Shown piece by piece: positions 55,531 to 64,000 of a stretch of 64,000 bases of DNA. A model generated the notes under the pieces. That model searched no databases. It saw only the letters and a program-made list of their open reading frames with translations, and was not told the origin of the DNA. Positions within the stretch are counted from its first letter, which is position 1, and every line of letters begins with the position of its first letter. The translations under genes and the position numbers were made by a program. Source of the stretch: Ruegeria sp. AD91A (GTDB lineage Bacteria; Pseudomonadota; Alphaproteobacteria; Rhodobacterales; Rhodobacteraceae); the NCBI RefSeq assembly GCF_003443535.1, contig NZ_CP031946.1:1240001-1304000 (forward strand), given 5' to 3'.

Positions 55531-56495
55531 ACCGGATTCTTGTCATTGGCGGAGGAGGGATGTTGGGCCAGAAGTTGGCTCATCGCATTGCGGCTGAAAA
55601 GACCTTTGGTGTGAATGCCCAAGTCTCACTGTTCGATCTCGCGTTTCCGCCAAACAGTGCGGTAGGCAATCAGATTGAGGGAAGTTTGACAGCGCCCGGC
55701 ATAGCCAAGTCTTTCGCCGCACAGCGCCCAGACGTCATTTTCCATCTCGCTGCTATAGTTTCTGGACAAGCTGAGACCGACTTTGCATTGGGTTGGGGCG
55801 TCAACCTCATGGCGACGTGGGCACTGCTAAACGCGCTCAAGGATGAACACGAGGTGTCCAAAGGCGAGTACCGGCCGCGATTGGTTTTTGCCTCTTCCAT
55901 AGCAGTTTTTGGAGCACCATTCCCCGACAAGATAAATGATGAGTTTCTCTCTGCGCCTTTAACCAGTTACGGGGCGCAGAAAGCGGCATCGGAAATAATG
56001 ATCACGGACTTTAGCAGAAAAGGATTTATCAACGGTATTTCTCTGCGGTTGCCGACTTTGTGCGTACGCCCCGGTAAAGCCAACGCTGCCGCTTCGTCCT
56101 TTTTTTCAGGGATTATCCGAGAGCCTTTGAACGGAGAGGAGGCCATATTGCCTGTTGCCGATACTGTACGCCACTGGCACGCCAGTCCACGCGCAGCAGC
56201 GGCCTTCTTGACCCACGCTGCCAACTTGGACACCGAACTTTTGAACGACCGACGCTCGTTGAATATGCCCGGCGTGAGTTGCACGGTATCAGAACAGATT
56301 GAAGCGCTGCGTACTGTAGCTGGCCAGGACGCTGTTGCCTTAATAAAACGTACTCCTGACGCGGCAATTGAAAGTATAGTTAAGAATTGGCCCCGTGACT
56401 TTGAAACGGATCGTGCGCTGGACTTGGGATTCCGGGCGGAATCGAGTTTTGACGATATTGTCCGCGTGTATCTGGAGGATGACTACAAGCGTTAG
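55527..56495 (+). CDS. denD: NAD-dependent epimerase/dehydratase family protein, D-erythronate dehydrogenase-like
   Basis: A 322-residue extended SDR. The cofactor loop is IGGGGMLGQKLA and the catalytic YGAQKAASE follows; the LRLPTLCVRPGKANAAASSF stretch and the TVRHWHASPR segment are typical of DenD, which oxidises D-erythronate to the 2-keto acid. It begins with GTG 55527. The kinase, isomerase and aldolase that usually follow in erythronate use are missing here. It converges with the GntR gene with a four-base overlap of stops. Confidence 0.8.
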   Translation: MNRILVIGGGGMLGQKLAHRIAAEKTFGVNAQVSLFDLAFPPNSAVGNQIEGSLTAPGIAKSFAAQRPDVIFHLAAIVSGQAETDFALGWGVNLMATWALLNALKDEHEVSKGEYRPRLVFASSIAVFGAPFPDKINDEFLSAPLTSYGAQKAASEIMITDFSRKGFINGISLRLPTLCVRPGKANAAASSFFSGIIREPLNGEEAILPVADTVRHWHASPRAAAAFLTHAANLDTELLNDRRSLNMPGVSCTVSEQIEALRTVAGQDAVALIKRTPDAAIESIVKNWPRDFETDRALDLGFRAESSFDDIVRVYLEDDYKR

Positions 56496-57142
56496 TGGCC
56501 CATCGTCTTTCCGGTCAAGTGGCGCTTAAGGTGGTCGTGAATTTTGTCTCTTGTTAATTGCTCATCCCCTGACAGAGCAGCTTCTAGTATATCTGCATGA
56601 TGCCTTATGTTTTGAGAGATGAACTCGAAATTGCGGTCTGCCACCATCAATTGCTGTCTGAATTGAGAATAAATTCGGCCATGCATTTGCTTCAACGTTT
56701 CCGATCCACAAGCAGAAATCAGCGTTTGGTGAAATTCCTTCTCCGAGCCAAACCAGATCTCGACAAGGTCGCTCGGGTCGTTTGCGGCGTGAATGCGTTT
56801 TTCGATATGGCTGAGTTTGTGATGTGCAGCCGTCAATCTTGCCTCCCAATCCACTCCGCCATTTCGGATCGACATTGCTGTGCCTTCTGCCTCCAGCAAA
56901 ACACGGACGTGTGTCAATTCGATAAGCTTCTGCGGGGAACGCTTTGGCACGCGGAATCCCTTTTGTTCCTGAAAGTCCACCAAACCAACAGCGGCCAAAC
57001 GAAAAAGGACTTCACGAACTGCACTCGCAGAACAACCATACTCTTTTCGCAGTTCTTCGGCCCGCACCTTGGATCCATGTTCGAATCCATTAGAGATTAG
57101 ACGCATCTTAAGATCTTGATAAATATCTACTTCTTCGTTCAT
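56492..57142 (-). CDS. GntR family regulator with FCD-type domain
   Basis: A 216-residue regulator with an N-terminal winged helix (residues about 5-65: HGSKVRAEELRKEYGCSASA, then VREVLFRLAAVGLV) and an all-helical FCD ligand domain that usually binds a carboxylic acid. It is divergent from the TRAP operon and most likely represses it. I start at ATG 57142; TTG 57160 is possible. The gap has a two-layer inverted repeat. Confidence 0.88.
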   Translation of the reverse strand: MNEEVDIYQDLKMRLISNGFEHGSKVRAEELRKEYGCSASAVREVLFRLAAVGLVDFQEQKGFRVPKRSPQKLIELTHVRVLLEAEGTAMSIRNGGVDWEARLTAAHHKLSHIEKRIHAANDPSDLVEIWFGSEKEFHQTLISACGSETLKQMHGRIYSQFRQQLMVADRNFEFISQNIRHHADILEAALSGDEQLTRDKIHDHLKRHLTGKTMGH

Positions 57143-57200
57143 CCCGGTATGCGCCTTCAAGTTTGTCCAAGTAGCGTCCTAACGCTATTCTCGAATTTTT

Positions 57201-57242
57201 ACAAGAATCTCGAAATTTTTCGTAATTTCAAATTTTTCTTGT
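57201..57242. promoter_or_regulatory. nested inverted repeats, candidate GntR operator
   Basis: ACAAGAA (57201-57207) pairs with TTCTTGT (57236-57242), and inside it GAAATT (57212-57217) pairs with AATTTC (57224-57229). The centres nearly coincide. The region is very AT-rich and lies between the GntR and dctP starts. Confidence 0.4.
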
Positions 57243-57339
57243 TGCATTCGATTCGTCGGCTTAACGTTTACTCGCGTGACAGCAAAGGAGGCAGCAAGAT
57301 CTCCCACTCCGCGCAACGCTCAACGTCTGGGAGGACAAT

Positions 57340-58353
57340 ATGAAAATAGTCAAGACAGCGGCCGTGGCGGCCGTAGCCACGACAATGGCAGCCGGCTTTG
57401 CGATGGCTGAAACAACGAAGCTTAGAATTCAAACCCATTTCTCGCCCGAAACTCTATCTGGCCAGATGGCCGCAAAATTCATTGAAGACATTCAGGAAAT
57501 GTCGAACGGCGAAATCGAAGTTGAAATGTTCTATTCCTCTTCGGTGGTCAAATCAGTTGAAACATTCGATGCCGCAGCTACGGGAATTCTGGATTGCGAC
57601 ATGACGGGCGGCGGCTATCAGACCGGTAAGAATCCGGCCTTCCAGTTTGCGGGCGACCTGCTCGGCGGATACCAGAACCCATATCAGCAAATGGCTTGGC
57701 TTCTTCATGGCGGCGGTAGAGAAGCCGTAAACGATCTGTACAACGGCTACGACATGGAGTTCATCGGATGGTGGATTCCCGGGCCGGAGTCGCTTGCTTC
57801 GACCAAGCCGATTGCAAAAGTGGAAGACTTCAAGGATTGGAAGTTCCGCTCGCCTCCAGGCCTGGCGACCAAAGTGTTCGCGGAACTTGGCGCTTCTCCG
57901 ATCGTGATGGACTTCAACGAAATCTTTACGGCTTTGGAAACCGGTATCATTGATGGCGCGGATGCTGCAAACCTGACTAACAACGTGGGTCTGGGTCTAT
58001 ACGAGATCGCAGGTCACACAAACTATCCCGGTTTTCACTCGATGCCTGCAGATCACCTGGCCTGTCGCAAAGACGTTTGGGAAGCTATGCCTGCGCACCA
58101 CAAGAAGATCATGGAAGTCGCAATGGATAGCTTGGCATTGCACAATGCCACAATCAATGAAGTGCAGAACGCTCAGACTGCAAAAGACCTGCAAGCAAAA
58201 GGGGTTCAGTTGTACGAATGGTCGCCTGAAGACCTGGCAGCGTATCGCGCGGCCGTTCAGGTCGGTTGGACTGAATTCGCGACGACCCCTGAGGCACAGG
58301 CACTTTTGGAAAGTCACATCAACTTCCTGCGTGACCTGGGAGCGATGCAGTAG
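57340..58353 (+). CDS. dctP: TRAP transporter substrate-binding protein
   Basis: A 337-residue periplasmic binding protein. The signal peptide is MKIVKTAAVAAVATTMAAGF with cleavage before ETTKLRIQ. Markers of the DctP fold are GLATKVFAELGASPIVMD and the FTALETGIIDGADAA ligand region. The mannitol/chloroaromatic-type subgroup is likely, in line with the long membrane subunits. Ligand is probably an organic or sugar acid given the dehydratases in the operon. A GGGAGGA site lies before ATG 57340, and a strong hairpin follows. Confidence 0.92.
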   Translation: MKIVKTAAVAAVATTMAAGFAMAETTKLRIQTHFSPETLSGQMAAKFIEDIQEMSNGEIEVEMFYSSSVVKSVETFDAAATGILDCDMTGGGYQTGKNPAFQFAGDLLGGYQNPYQQMAWLLHGGGREAVNDLYNGYDMEFIGWWIPGPESLASTKPIAKVEDFKDWKFRSPPGLATKVFAELGASPIVMDFNEIFTALETGIIDGADAANLTNNVGLGLYEIAGHTNYPGFHSMPADHLACRKDVWEAMPAHHKKIMEVAMDSLALHNATINEVQNAQTAKDLQAKGVQLYEWSPEDLAAYRAAVQVGWTEFATTPEAQALLESHINFLRDLGAMQ

Positions 58354-58380
58354 TTAGGCTTCGACCGAATTACGACGCAC

Positions 58381-58406
58381 GGAGAGGCCGCACTAGCGGC
58401 CTCTCC
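58381..58406 (+). other. 11-bp-stem hairpin after dctP
   Basis: GGAGAGGCCGC and GCGGCCTCTCC form a perfect stem with an ACTA loop, 27 bases after the dctP stop, and no T run follows. It may lower readthrough or protect the 3' end of the binding-protein message inside the operon. Confidence 0.65.
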
Positions 58407-58432
58407 GGATCGGCGCCGGGATCCAGAACTTC

Positions 58433-59602
58433 ATGAAAATCAAAAGAATAATAAGTCACGTACTGCAGTACGACATGCCGGAAGTTCTGGGCTATTCGCA
58501 GCAGTATTATGACAAGCGGACAACCCATCTCGTTGAAGTTCAAACGGACGAAGGGGTGACAGGCTGGGGAGAGTGCTTTGGCCCCGGCAACATAGCAGTA
58601 GCAAACAAGTCCATCGTCGAAAAAGTAATCCAACCTATGGTGCTGGGTTTGGACCCATTGGACAAAGACGTGATCTGGCACAAGGTGTACAACCTTCTCC
58701 GAGATCATGGGCAAAGTGGAATGCCAATGCAGGCCTTGTCCGGGGTAGATATCGCCCTTTGGGACATCACGGGCAAAATCACTGGCCTCCCCCTCCACAA
58801 GCTTGTCGGCGGTGCGCATCGGACAAGTGTTCCGTGCTACGGCTACGGCATGATGCTGCGGGATGAACCGATTTCTGATCTGGCCAACCGTTTCGAAGAT
58901 GAAGCTGCAAAGATCAAGGCAATGGGGTTTACCGCGACCAAAATGAAAACCGGCTTTGGTCCGAAGCCTGATGTAAAGCTGTGCGAGGCGGTGCGACGCG
59001 GAGTTGGTGACGACTTTCCTTTTATGGTCGATGCAAACCATGCCTATACGACTTCGGACGCATTTTTTGTCGGTCGTGCGTTGGAAGAACTGGACGCATA
59101 TTGGTTCGAAGAACCCGTCGCGCCAGAAGACATTGACGGGTACCGCGAACTGCGCTCTTCGCTTAAAGTCAACATCTCGGGCGGAGAGGCGGTATTCAAT
59201 CGCTGGGCCTGGCGCAATCTTCTTGAAAATCGCGGCATCGATATAGCGCAGCCAGAAGTATGCGCTTTGGGCGGTGTTTCAGAGTATCTCAGGGTACTGG
59301 CCCTATGCCACGCACATTTCACTCCGGTCGTAAATCACGTCTGGGGCAGCGCCATCGCCGTCGCAACTAATCTGCACCTACTGGCCGCCATGCCAGCGAT
59401 TCCAGGCGGTTTGCATCCATGGGAGCCAATGCTGGAGTTCGACACAACGGACAACAAGTTTCGGGACGATCTGCTGACCCTTCCGCTGGAAATTCAAAAT
59501 CAGGTCAAGGCCAACAACGGCCGTGTCATGATCCCGACTGGCCCCGGACTGGGTGTCGAGCCGGATCGAGACTTTATCGATCACTACAGGATCGAAGGAT
59601 AG
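58433..59602 (+). CDS. enolase-superfamily dehydratase (mandelate racemase type)
   Basis: A 389-residue enzyme that abstracts a proton next to a carboxylate. Conserved residues are K170 and K172 (TKMKTG), metal ligands D200 (MVDANHAY), E226 (WFEEPV) and E252 (SGGEA), and the base H302 (VNHVWGS), paired with D270; E331 or E335 is the final acid. This is the mandelate-racemase subgroup, which includes sugar-acid dehydratases. It lies between the TRAP binding protein and membrane genes, so it likely acts on the imported ligand. Substrate is unknown. Confidence 0.9.
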   Translation: MKIKRIISHVLQYDMPEVLGYSQQYYDKRTTHLVEVQTDEGVTGWGECFGPGNIAVANKSIVEKVIQPMVLGLDPLDKDVIWHKVYNLLRDHGQSGMPMQALSGVDIALWDITGKITGLPLHKLVGGAHRTSVPCYGYGMMLRDEPISDLANRFEDEAAKIKAMGFTATKMKTGFGPKPDVKLCEAVRRGVGDDFPFMVDANHAYTTSDAFFVGRALEELDAYWFEEPVAPEDIDGYRELRSSLKVNISGGEAVFNRWAWRNLLENRGIDIAQPEVCALGGVSEYLRVLALCHAHFTPVVNHVWGSAIAVATNLHLLAAMPAIPGGLHPWEPMLEFDTTDNKFRDDLLTLPLEIQNQVKANNGRVMIPTGPGLGVEPDRDFIDHYRIEG

Positions 59603-59618
59603 GGACGAGGGTTACGCG

Positions 59619-60461
59619 ATGCACAAGAATTCAGGCGGACCAATTGAATGGCTCATACCGTTGGCCTTCGTCGCGACTGCCAGTTGGCTTGTTTGGCATC
59701 TTCCAGCATTCCTGTTGGATTGGCTGCCTTACACCTCAGAATCTCTCAAAAGTCAGGTAACGGAAATCTACCTCCGCAGCGACGTCACGCCCGAAATGTC
59801 TGGTGTGTTCGGGGGGTACATCGACGTCATCGACGTGGCCGCGCTAGTGCTTTTACCTGTTCTTGCAGTGATTGGCACAAAGACCGTGCGCCCGGCGACG
59901 ATGGAGTTCGAAGGCTCGACGGTTATGGACCGCGTCGCCCTGTTCATAGGCCGAGTTACGATGATGATGATAGCAATCATGACTGTCGTGATGCTCTACG
60001 AAGTCTTCATGCGCTACATACTGGAAAAGCCGACCGAGTGGGCCAACGAAATGACACTCTGGTTCGCCAGCTTTGTGTTTTTGATGTCTGGCTACTACGC
60101 CATGCAGCAACGCAGTCACATTAGAATATTCCTGCTGTACGATGCAGTTCCACGTTGGCTTCAGCGCGTTTTTGATACGGTTTCGACAATACTGATCGTG
60201 CTGTTTGCCTTCTTCCTGGTCTACGGCAGCTACAAACAGGTGTTCGTCAACAAGCTCTATAAATGGGAGCTTTATGGCTCCGCCTTCAATCCTCCGATCC
60301 CGGCGACATTGCAGCCGATGGTGCTGATCGTGATTACGCTCGTCGCAATGCAAGCAATTTTGAACCTGATCTCGGATTGGAACAAAGAACCGGAAATCCA
60401 CACGGATGAACCGGATGAGGATGAGATTGAAATGATCAAGCGGGCGGTGGGACAAGACTGA
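59619..60461 (+). CDS. dctQ: TRAP transporter small membrane subunit
   Basis: A 280-residue DctQ-type subunit. It has an extra hydrophobic N-terminal helix (WLIPLAFVATASWLVW) and then four helices around AIMTVVMLYEVFMRYIL, EWANEMTLWFASFVFLMSGYY and ILIVLFAFFLVYG; most DctQ proteins are 160-200 residues. The C-terminal tail is acidic. ATG 59619 follows a GAGGG site. The last base of its stop is the first base of dctM (TGATG). Confidence 0.9.
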   Translation: MHKNSGGPIEWLIPLAFVATASWLVWHLPAFLLDWLPYTSESLKSQVTEIYLRSDVTPEMSGVFGGYIDVIDVAALVLLPVLAVIGTKTVRPATMEFEGSTVMDRVALFIGRVTMMMIAIMTVVMLYEVFMRYILEKPTEWANEMTLWFASFVFLMSGYYAMQQRSHIRIFLLYDAVPRWLQRVFDTVSTILIVLFAFFLVYGSYKQVFVNKLYKWELYGSAFNPPIPATLQPMVLIVITLVAMQAILNLISDWNKEPEIHTDEPDEDEIEMIKRAVGQD

Positions 60462-62083
60462 TGGATATTGGAACAATCTCACTCATCCTGATGGTCGCCC
60501 TGATCGTGCTTCTGGCGATCGGTATGCCCTTGGGTCTGGCCTCGGCCTCGCTTGCGGTTCTGGTTCTCGTCCTGAAGTTCGAACCTACACTTCTTTTGAA
60601 CCCATTTTCATTCGGCGACGGCATTCTGACCGGCCGGCCGGGAACAGGGCCACTCTACATCCTGGCGCAGAAGATATACGGGCTCTTAACGGACTACGTG
60701 CTCATATCCGTGCCATTGTTTATCTTCATGGCGTCGTTGCTAGAGCGGTCCGGGATCGCGCGCGACATGTATTCGTCGCTGAATGTCTGGCTGTCTAGAA
60801 CACGTGGCGGCATCGCGATCGTGACCTCGATCATGGCAGTTATCATGGCGGCCATGTCCGGCATTATCGGCGGTGAGGTTGTCCTGCTGGGCCTTATCGC
60901 CCTGCCCCAGATGCTGCGACTTGGCTACGATCAGAATCTCGCCATCGGCGTGATATGCGCCTCGGGGTCGCTGGGTACCATGATCCCGCCCTCGATCGTT
61001 CTGATCATCTATGGGCTGATCACCGAAACCTCGATCAAGTCGCTGTTCACCGCGTCGTTCATTCCCGGCTTCATGCTGGCCTCGATGATCATCCTGTACA
61101 TCATCATCCGCACGCGGCTGAATCCTCACCACGCGCCGCTGCCTGAACCGGACCCGAACGACCCTGAACCGGTTGAAAAACGCAAGCTGTTTGCGGCCTT
61201 CATGAGCATCGTCGTAGCCGGTTTTTCCACCGTTCTGTTTGTCCGCGCTGCGTTTTTCGAGCTTTCTGGCTCGAACGCCGCCAGCCAGGGCGAACCAGCG
61301 CGATTGGGGACAGCTGACTACCTGCCCTGGTTTGCCGGCATCACGATCGTCGCCCTTCTGCTGATCTTCTTCGTCTTTGGCAGGCAGCGCGCCAAAATCG
61401 GGTGGGAAATGGGCAAAGGCCTCGTCGCGCCGCTGGTCGTCATCGGCGTCGTGCTCGGCTCGATCTATGGCGGGATCACAGGCATCACCGAGGCAGCAGG
61501 CATGGGCGCCTTCGCCGTTCTGATCATCGCCATTCTGCGGGGCGAAGGATCATTCGAGCTGGTTTGGGACAGTTTGATGCGGACGCTGAAGTCCACCGGC
61601 ACCATCATCTGGGTGACCATCGGGGCCGCCGCGCTGGCGGGTGCTTACACCATAGCCGGCGGGCCTCAATATGTGGCCGATCTGATCGTCGGGCAGGACC
61701 TGCCGACCATGCTGGTTATCCTGGTGATGATGCTGATCCTGCTGTTCATGGGCGCGTTCATGGATTGGGTCGGCATCGTCCTGTTGATCATTCCAGTCTT
61801 TCTGCCGATCGTCCTTCGCCTTCCCATTGAGGAAATCGGACTCATTGGCCAGTTGCAGCCGAGCCATGTCGCCATCTGGTTTGGCGTCGTATTCTGTATG
61901 AACATGCAGGTCAGCTTCCTGTCCCCCCCATTTGGCCCGGCCGCGTTCTACCTGAAGTCGGTGGCCCCTCCGCATATCAGCCTGACGGATATCTTCCGCG
62001 GCTTCCTCCCATTCATCGGGATCCAGTTGCTGGCGCTTTCCGTTCTTCTGATCTGGCCGGGCATCATCGCGCTGCTTTTGTGA
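60461..62083 (+). CDS. dctM: TRAP transporter large membrane subunit
   Basis: A 540-residue DctM-type channel subunit with about 12-14 hydrophobic segments. Typical stretches are ALIVLLAIGMPLGLASA at the start, AIGVICASGSLGTMIPPSIVLIIYG and DWVGIVLLIIPVFLPIV. A hydrophilic segment near residues 225-245 and extra helices make it longer than the usual 430, as in mannitol/chloroaromatic-type TRAP systems. It works with the dctP and dctQ products. Confidence 0.93.
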   Translation: MDIGTISLILMVALIVLLAIGMPLGLASASLAVLVLVLKFEPTLLLNPFSFGDGILTGRPGTGPLYILAQKIYGLLTDYVLISVPLFIFMASLLERSGIARDMYSSLNVWLSRTRGGIAIVTSIMAVIMAAMSGIIGGEVVLLGLIALPQMLRLGYDQNLAIGVICASGSLGTMIPPSIVLIIYGLITETSIKSLFTASFIPGFMLASMIILYIIIRTRLNPHHAPLPEPDPNDPEPVEKRKLFAAFMSIVVAGFSTVLFVRAAFFELSGSNAASQGEPARLGTADYLPWFAGITIVALLLIFFVFGRQRAKIGWEMGKGLVAPLVVIGVVLGSIYGGITGITEAAGMGAFAVLIIAILRGEGSFELVWDSLMRTLKSTGTIIWVTIGAAALAGAYTIAGGPQYVADLIVGQDLPTMLVILVMMLILLFMGAFMDWVGIVLLIIPVFLPIVLRLPIEEIGLIGQLQPSHVAIWFGVVFCMNMQVSFLSPPFGPAAFYLKSVAPPHISLTDIFRGFLPFIGIQLLALSVLLIWPGIIALLL

Positions 62084-62093
62084 GGTAACACCC

Positions 62094-63044
62094 ATGCTGA
62101 CACAAGATCAGATTGGCAAGTTCCAGACAGATGGATACCTCGTGGTCGAGGATGTAATTCCCGCCGATGTCCTGGATCGGGTACAAGCCGAATACTCGGA
62201 TGTCCTGAACCGGCTCTATGATGGTTGGTACAAAAAGGGTCTGGTCAAGGAAGAGCCGTCCGGAATGACCTTCTGGGACAAACTTCTGTCCGCCTATCAG
62301 GCTGGTTGCGACTATTTCCAGCCGCTGGACATCTCGTTGCCCGGCGATCGGATCATGGCGGACACACCTTTCCATATTGGGCCCGCCGTGTTCGACTTGC
62401 TGACGGCCTACCCCATGCTGGACATCGTCGAGCAGTTGATCGGGCCAGAGTTGGTCAGCAATCCGATCCAGCACGTTCGGCTGAAGCCCCCTGCCCTCAA
62501 GCTGACAAAGGACGAGGTTCGCGCGCACATCACCGCAACGGACTGGCATCAGGACCGGGCGGTTGCGTTAGAGGACGCGGACCAGTCCGACATGGTCACG
62601 GTTTGGATTGCCGTCAACGATGCAACGGTCGAAAACGGCTGCCTGCAAGTGCTGCCAAAGACCCGGGATCAATCCATCCTGCCGCATTGTGCGCGGACGC
62701 AGACAGGTATTGCCGAGGGGTTCATTGACGAAGACCGCGCCCTGCCCCTGCCCGTCAAGGCGGGTGGGATCATCCTGTTTGACCCTTTGACGCCACATGC
62801 TTCGCTGGTCAATGAAACAGACAGGTTCCGCTGGTCGTTCGATATCCGCTTCAGCGCGGCAGGTCAGCCCACAGGCCGAGACCATTTCCCCAGCTTCATC
62901 GCAAGGTCCAGATCGTGCCCCGAAACCGAATTGCGGGATTGGCGTGTCTGCAAGGCCAACTGGGAGTCGGCGCGAGCACGGCTGTCCGGACAACCGCATA
63001 TTGATCTTCACCGGTGGACATCAGACTCGCCCTTTTGCGCCTAG
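62094..63044 (+). CDS. phytanoyl-CoA dioxygenase (PhyH) family protein
   Basis: A 316-residue Fe(II)/2-oxoglutarate oxygenase. Ligands are expected at H and D in TDWHQDRAVA and at the histidine in PLTPHASL, with the 2-oxoglutarate arginine in RFRWSFDIRF. The length and WHQD motif differ in detail from the other PhyH at 46762, so they are not recent duplicates. It sits ten bases after dctM in the TRAP operon. Oxidation of the imported compound, perhaps O- or N-demethylation or hydroxylation, is plausible. Confidence 0.87.
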   Translation: MLTQDQIGKFQTDGYLVVEDVIPADVLDRVQAEYSDVLNRLYDGWYKKGLVKEEPSGMTFWDKLLSAYQAGCDYFQPLDISLPGDRIMADTPFHIGPAVFDLLTAYPMLDIVEQLIGPELVSNPIQHVRLKPPALKLTKDEVRAHITATDWHQDRAVALEDADQSDMVTVWIAVNDATVENGCLQVLPKTRDQSILPHCARTQTGIAEGFIDEDRALPLPVKAGGIILFDPLTPHASLVNETDRFRWSFDIRFSAAGQPTGRDHFPSFIARSRSCPETELRDWRVCKANWESARARLSGQPHIDLHRWTSDSPFCA

Positions 63045-63068
63045 ATTCGGCCGCTAAGAAAGCTGACT

Positions 63069-64000
63069 ATGACTTTTGTACGTTTAGATCGAACGGATAG
63101 TGTGGTGGTTGCCACTCGACCCTTGGAGGCAGGCAGTGTTGTCGAGGATGTCACGACTAATGCGCGCATCCCTTCAGGTCACAAGGTCGCCATGCGGATG
63201 CTTGCGCTAGGCGAACCGGTCAGAAAATACGCCCAGATTATCGGCTATGCCACTCAACCGATCCAACCCGGCGATCATGTCCATACCCACAACGTCGAGT
63301 TCCGCAACACCAGCGTGAACTACGAGTTCGCGACGGATCTCAGGCCCACGAAACCCGCCACCTCGGTCGATACGTTCATGGGTTACCACAGGGACAACGG
63401 CCGGGTCGGCACCCGCAATTATGTCGCGGTCCTGACCACCGTGAATTGTTCGGCGACAGCGGCTCGCATGATCGCAAATCACTTTACGCTGGAAAAGCTG
63501 GCCGAGTATCCGAACGTCGATGGCGTGGTGGCCTTTGTCCACGGAACGGGCTGCGGAATGGCCGATTCCGGCGACGGTTTCGAAGCTCTCCAACGAGTCA
63601 TGTGGGGGTTTGCGAAACACCCCAACCACGCTGCCGTTCTGATGGTCGGTCTGGGCTGCGAGATGAACCAGATCGACTGGCTGCTGGACGCGTATGGGCT
63701 AAAGCAGAGCCCCACGTTCCAGACGATGAACATCCAGAACGTCGCCGGATTGCGCCGGACCGTGGAAATGGGCATCAGCAAGATCAATCAGATGCTACCC
63801 CTTGCAAATAAGGCACAGCGCAGCGAAGCCCCAGCGTCCGAACTTATGGTTGCGCTGCAATGCGGTGGATCGGACGCTTGGTCTGGTGTGACCGCGAACC
63901 CGGCGCTCGGACACGCCTGCGACCTGTTGGTCGCCCAAGGCGGCACAGGTGTCCTTGCGGAAACGCCCGAGATCTACGGAGCAGAACACCTTCTGACCCG
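63069..64000 (+). CDS. altronate/galactarate dehydratase (UxaA/GarD) family, cut by window edge
   Basis: The first 310 residues of a UxaA-family dehydratase, which removes water from an aldonic or aldaric acid. An N-terminal SAF domain (about residues 1-90, with HKVAMRMLALGEPV and GDHVHTHNVEF) is followed by the catalytic part beginning GRVGTRNYVAVL, then GTGCGMADSG, GLGCEMNQ and LQCGGSDAWSG. The frame is open to base 64000. ATG 63069 lies 24 bases after the PhyH stop. Altronate, galactarate or another sugar acid is possible. Confidence 0.88.
   Translation, partial: MTFVRLDRTDSVVVATRPLEAGSVVEDVTTNARIPSGHKVAMRMLALGEPVRKYAQIIGYATQPIQPGDHVHTHNVEFRNTSVNYEFATDLRPTKPATSVDTFMGYHRDNGRVGTRNYVAVLTTVNCSATAARMIANHFTLEKLAEYPNVDGVVAFVHGTGCGMADSGDGFEALQRVMWGFAKHPNHAAVLMVGLGCEMNQIDWLLDAYGLKQSPTFQTMNIQNVAGLRRTVEMGISKINQMLPLANKAQRSEAPASELMVALQCGGSDAWSGVTANPALGHACDLLVAQGGTGVLAETPEIYGAEHLLT

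Noticed and set aside
1..64000. tRNA, rRNA, CRISPR, prophage or integrase genes
   Set aside because: None was seen on either strand; the only mobile-element trace is the IS110-type fragment.

Overview
The window looks like part of the chromosome of a marine alphaproteobacterium of the Roseobacter group (Rhodobacteraceae). This rests on its moderately high GC, the DUF6456 and DUF6477 proteins, TRAP and Pot-type transporters, a BKACE enzyme, a non-pyrrolysine MttB homologue and an ectoine-hydrolase-type protein; the genus cannot be fixed. There are no rRNA or tRNA genes, CRISPR arrays or intact mobile elements. Genes are tightly packed, with many 4-base ATGA start/stop overlaps.

Bases 1-30000 are mostly core or housekeeping genes. 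In order: a BKACE/aminotransferase pair divergent from an RpiR regulator; maturation genes of the Cox/Xdh molybdenum-hydroxylase type (molybdopterin-binding protein, XdhC family, CoxE, CoxD) interrupted by an IalB-type secreted protein on the other strand; pyrC, an MmgE/PrpD protein, a RatA/COQ10-type protein, hpt, a small RcnB/CigR-like secreted protein, an M20 amidohydrolase and lipA; a peroxiredoxin with a clear terminator; an HTH/DUF6456 gene with CtrA-like sites upstream; an MttB homologue; guaA; two EamA transporters flanking a FadL-type porin; an ATPase; metA; an alpha/beta hydrolase; ppk2; a TetR regulator; and a truncated-haemoglobin/adenylate-cyclase pair.

Bases 29500-41100 form an accessory island for nitrogenous small molecules. 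It holds an agmatinase-like ureohydrolase, a creatinase, a complete Pot-like ABC importer, an Asp/Glu racemase-like enzyme, an M24 metallopeptidase-like enzyme and, divergently, an ectoine-hydrolase-like M24 protein and a LysR regulator. Import of guanidino compounds, polyamines or ectoine-like solutes followed by hydrolytic release of urea and amino acids is the simplest joint reading.

Bases 41100-46000 are a compact five-gene operon: DUF1185, alpha/beta hydrolase, flavin reductase with an unusual extra domain, luciferase-like monooxygenase and aldehyde dehydrogenase. It looks like an uncharacterised two-component oxygenase pathway and is the strongest candidate for a new system. It is followed by a dead IS110-type transposase fragment bracketed by a 42-base inverted repeat.

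Bases 46700-64000 are a sugar-acid catabolic region: PhyH dioxygenase, idonate/gluconate-type dehydrogenases, a dehydratase/SDR/FAH set that fits the diketo-hydrolase route, threonate/erythronate-type dehydrogenases, a GntR regulator, and a TRAP transporter operon that also encodes an enolase-superfamily dehydratase, a second PhyH and an altronate/galactarate-type dehydratase cut by the window edge. Substrates are inferred from families only. All reading was by eye; no searches or structure predictions were run.
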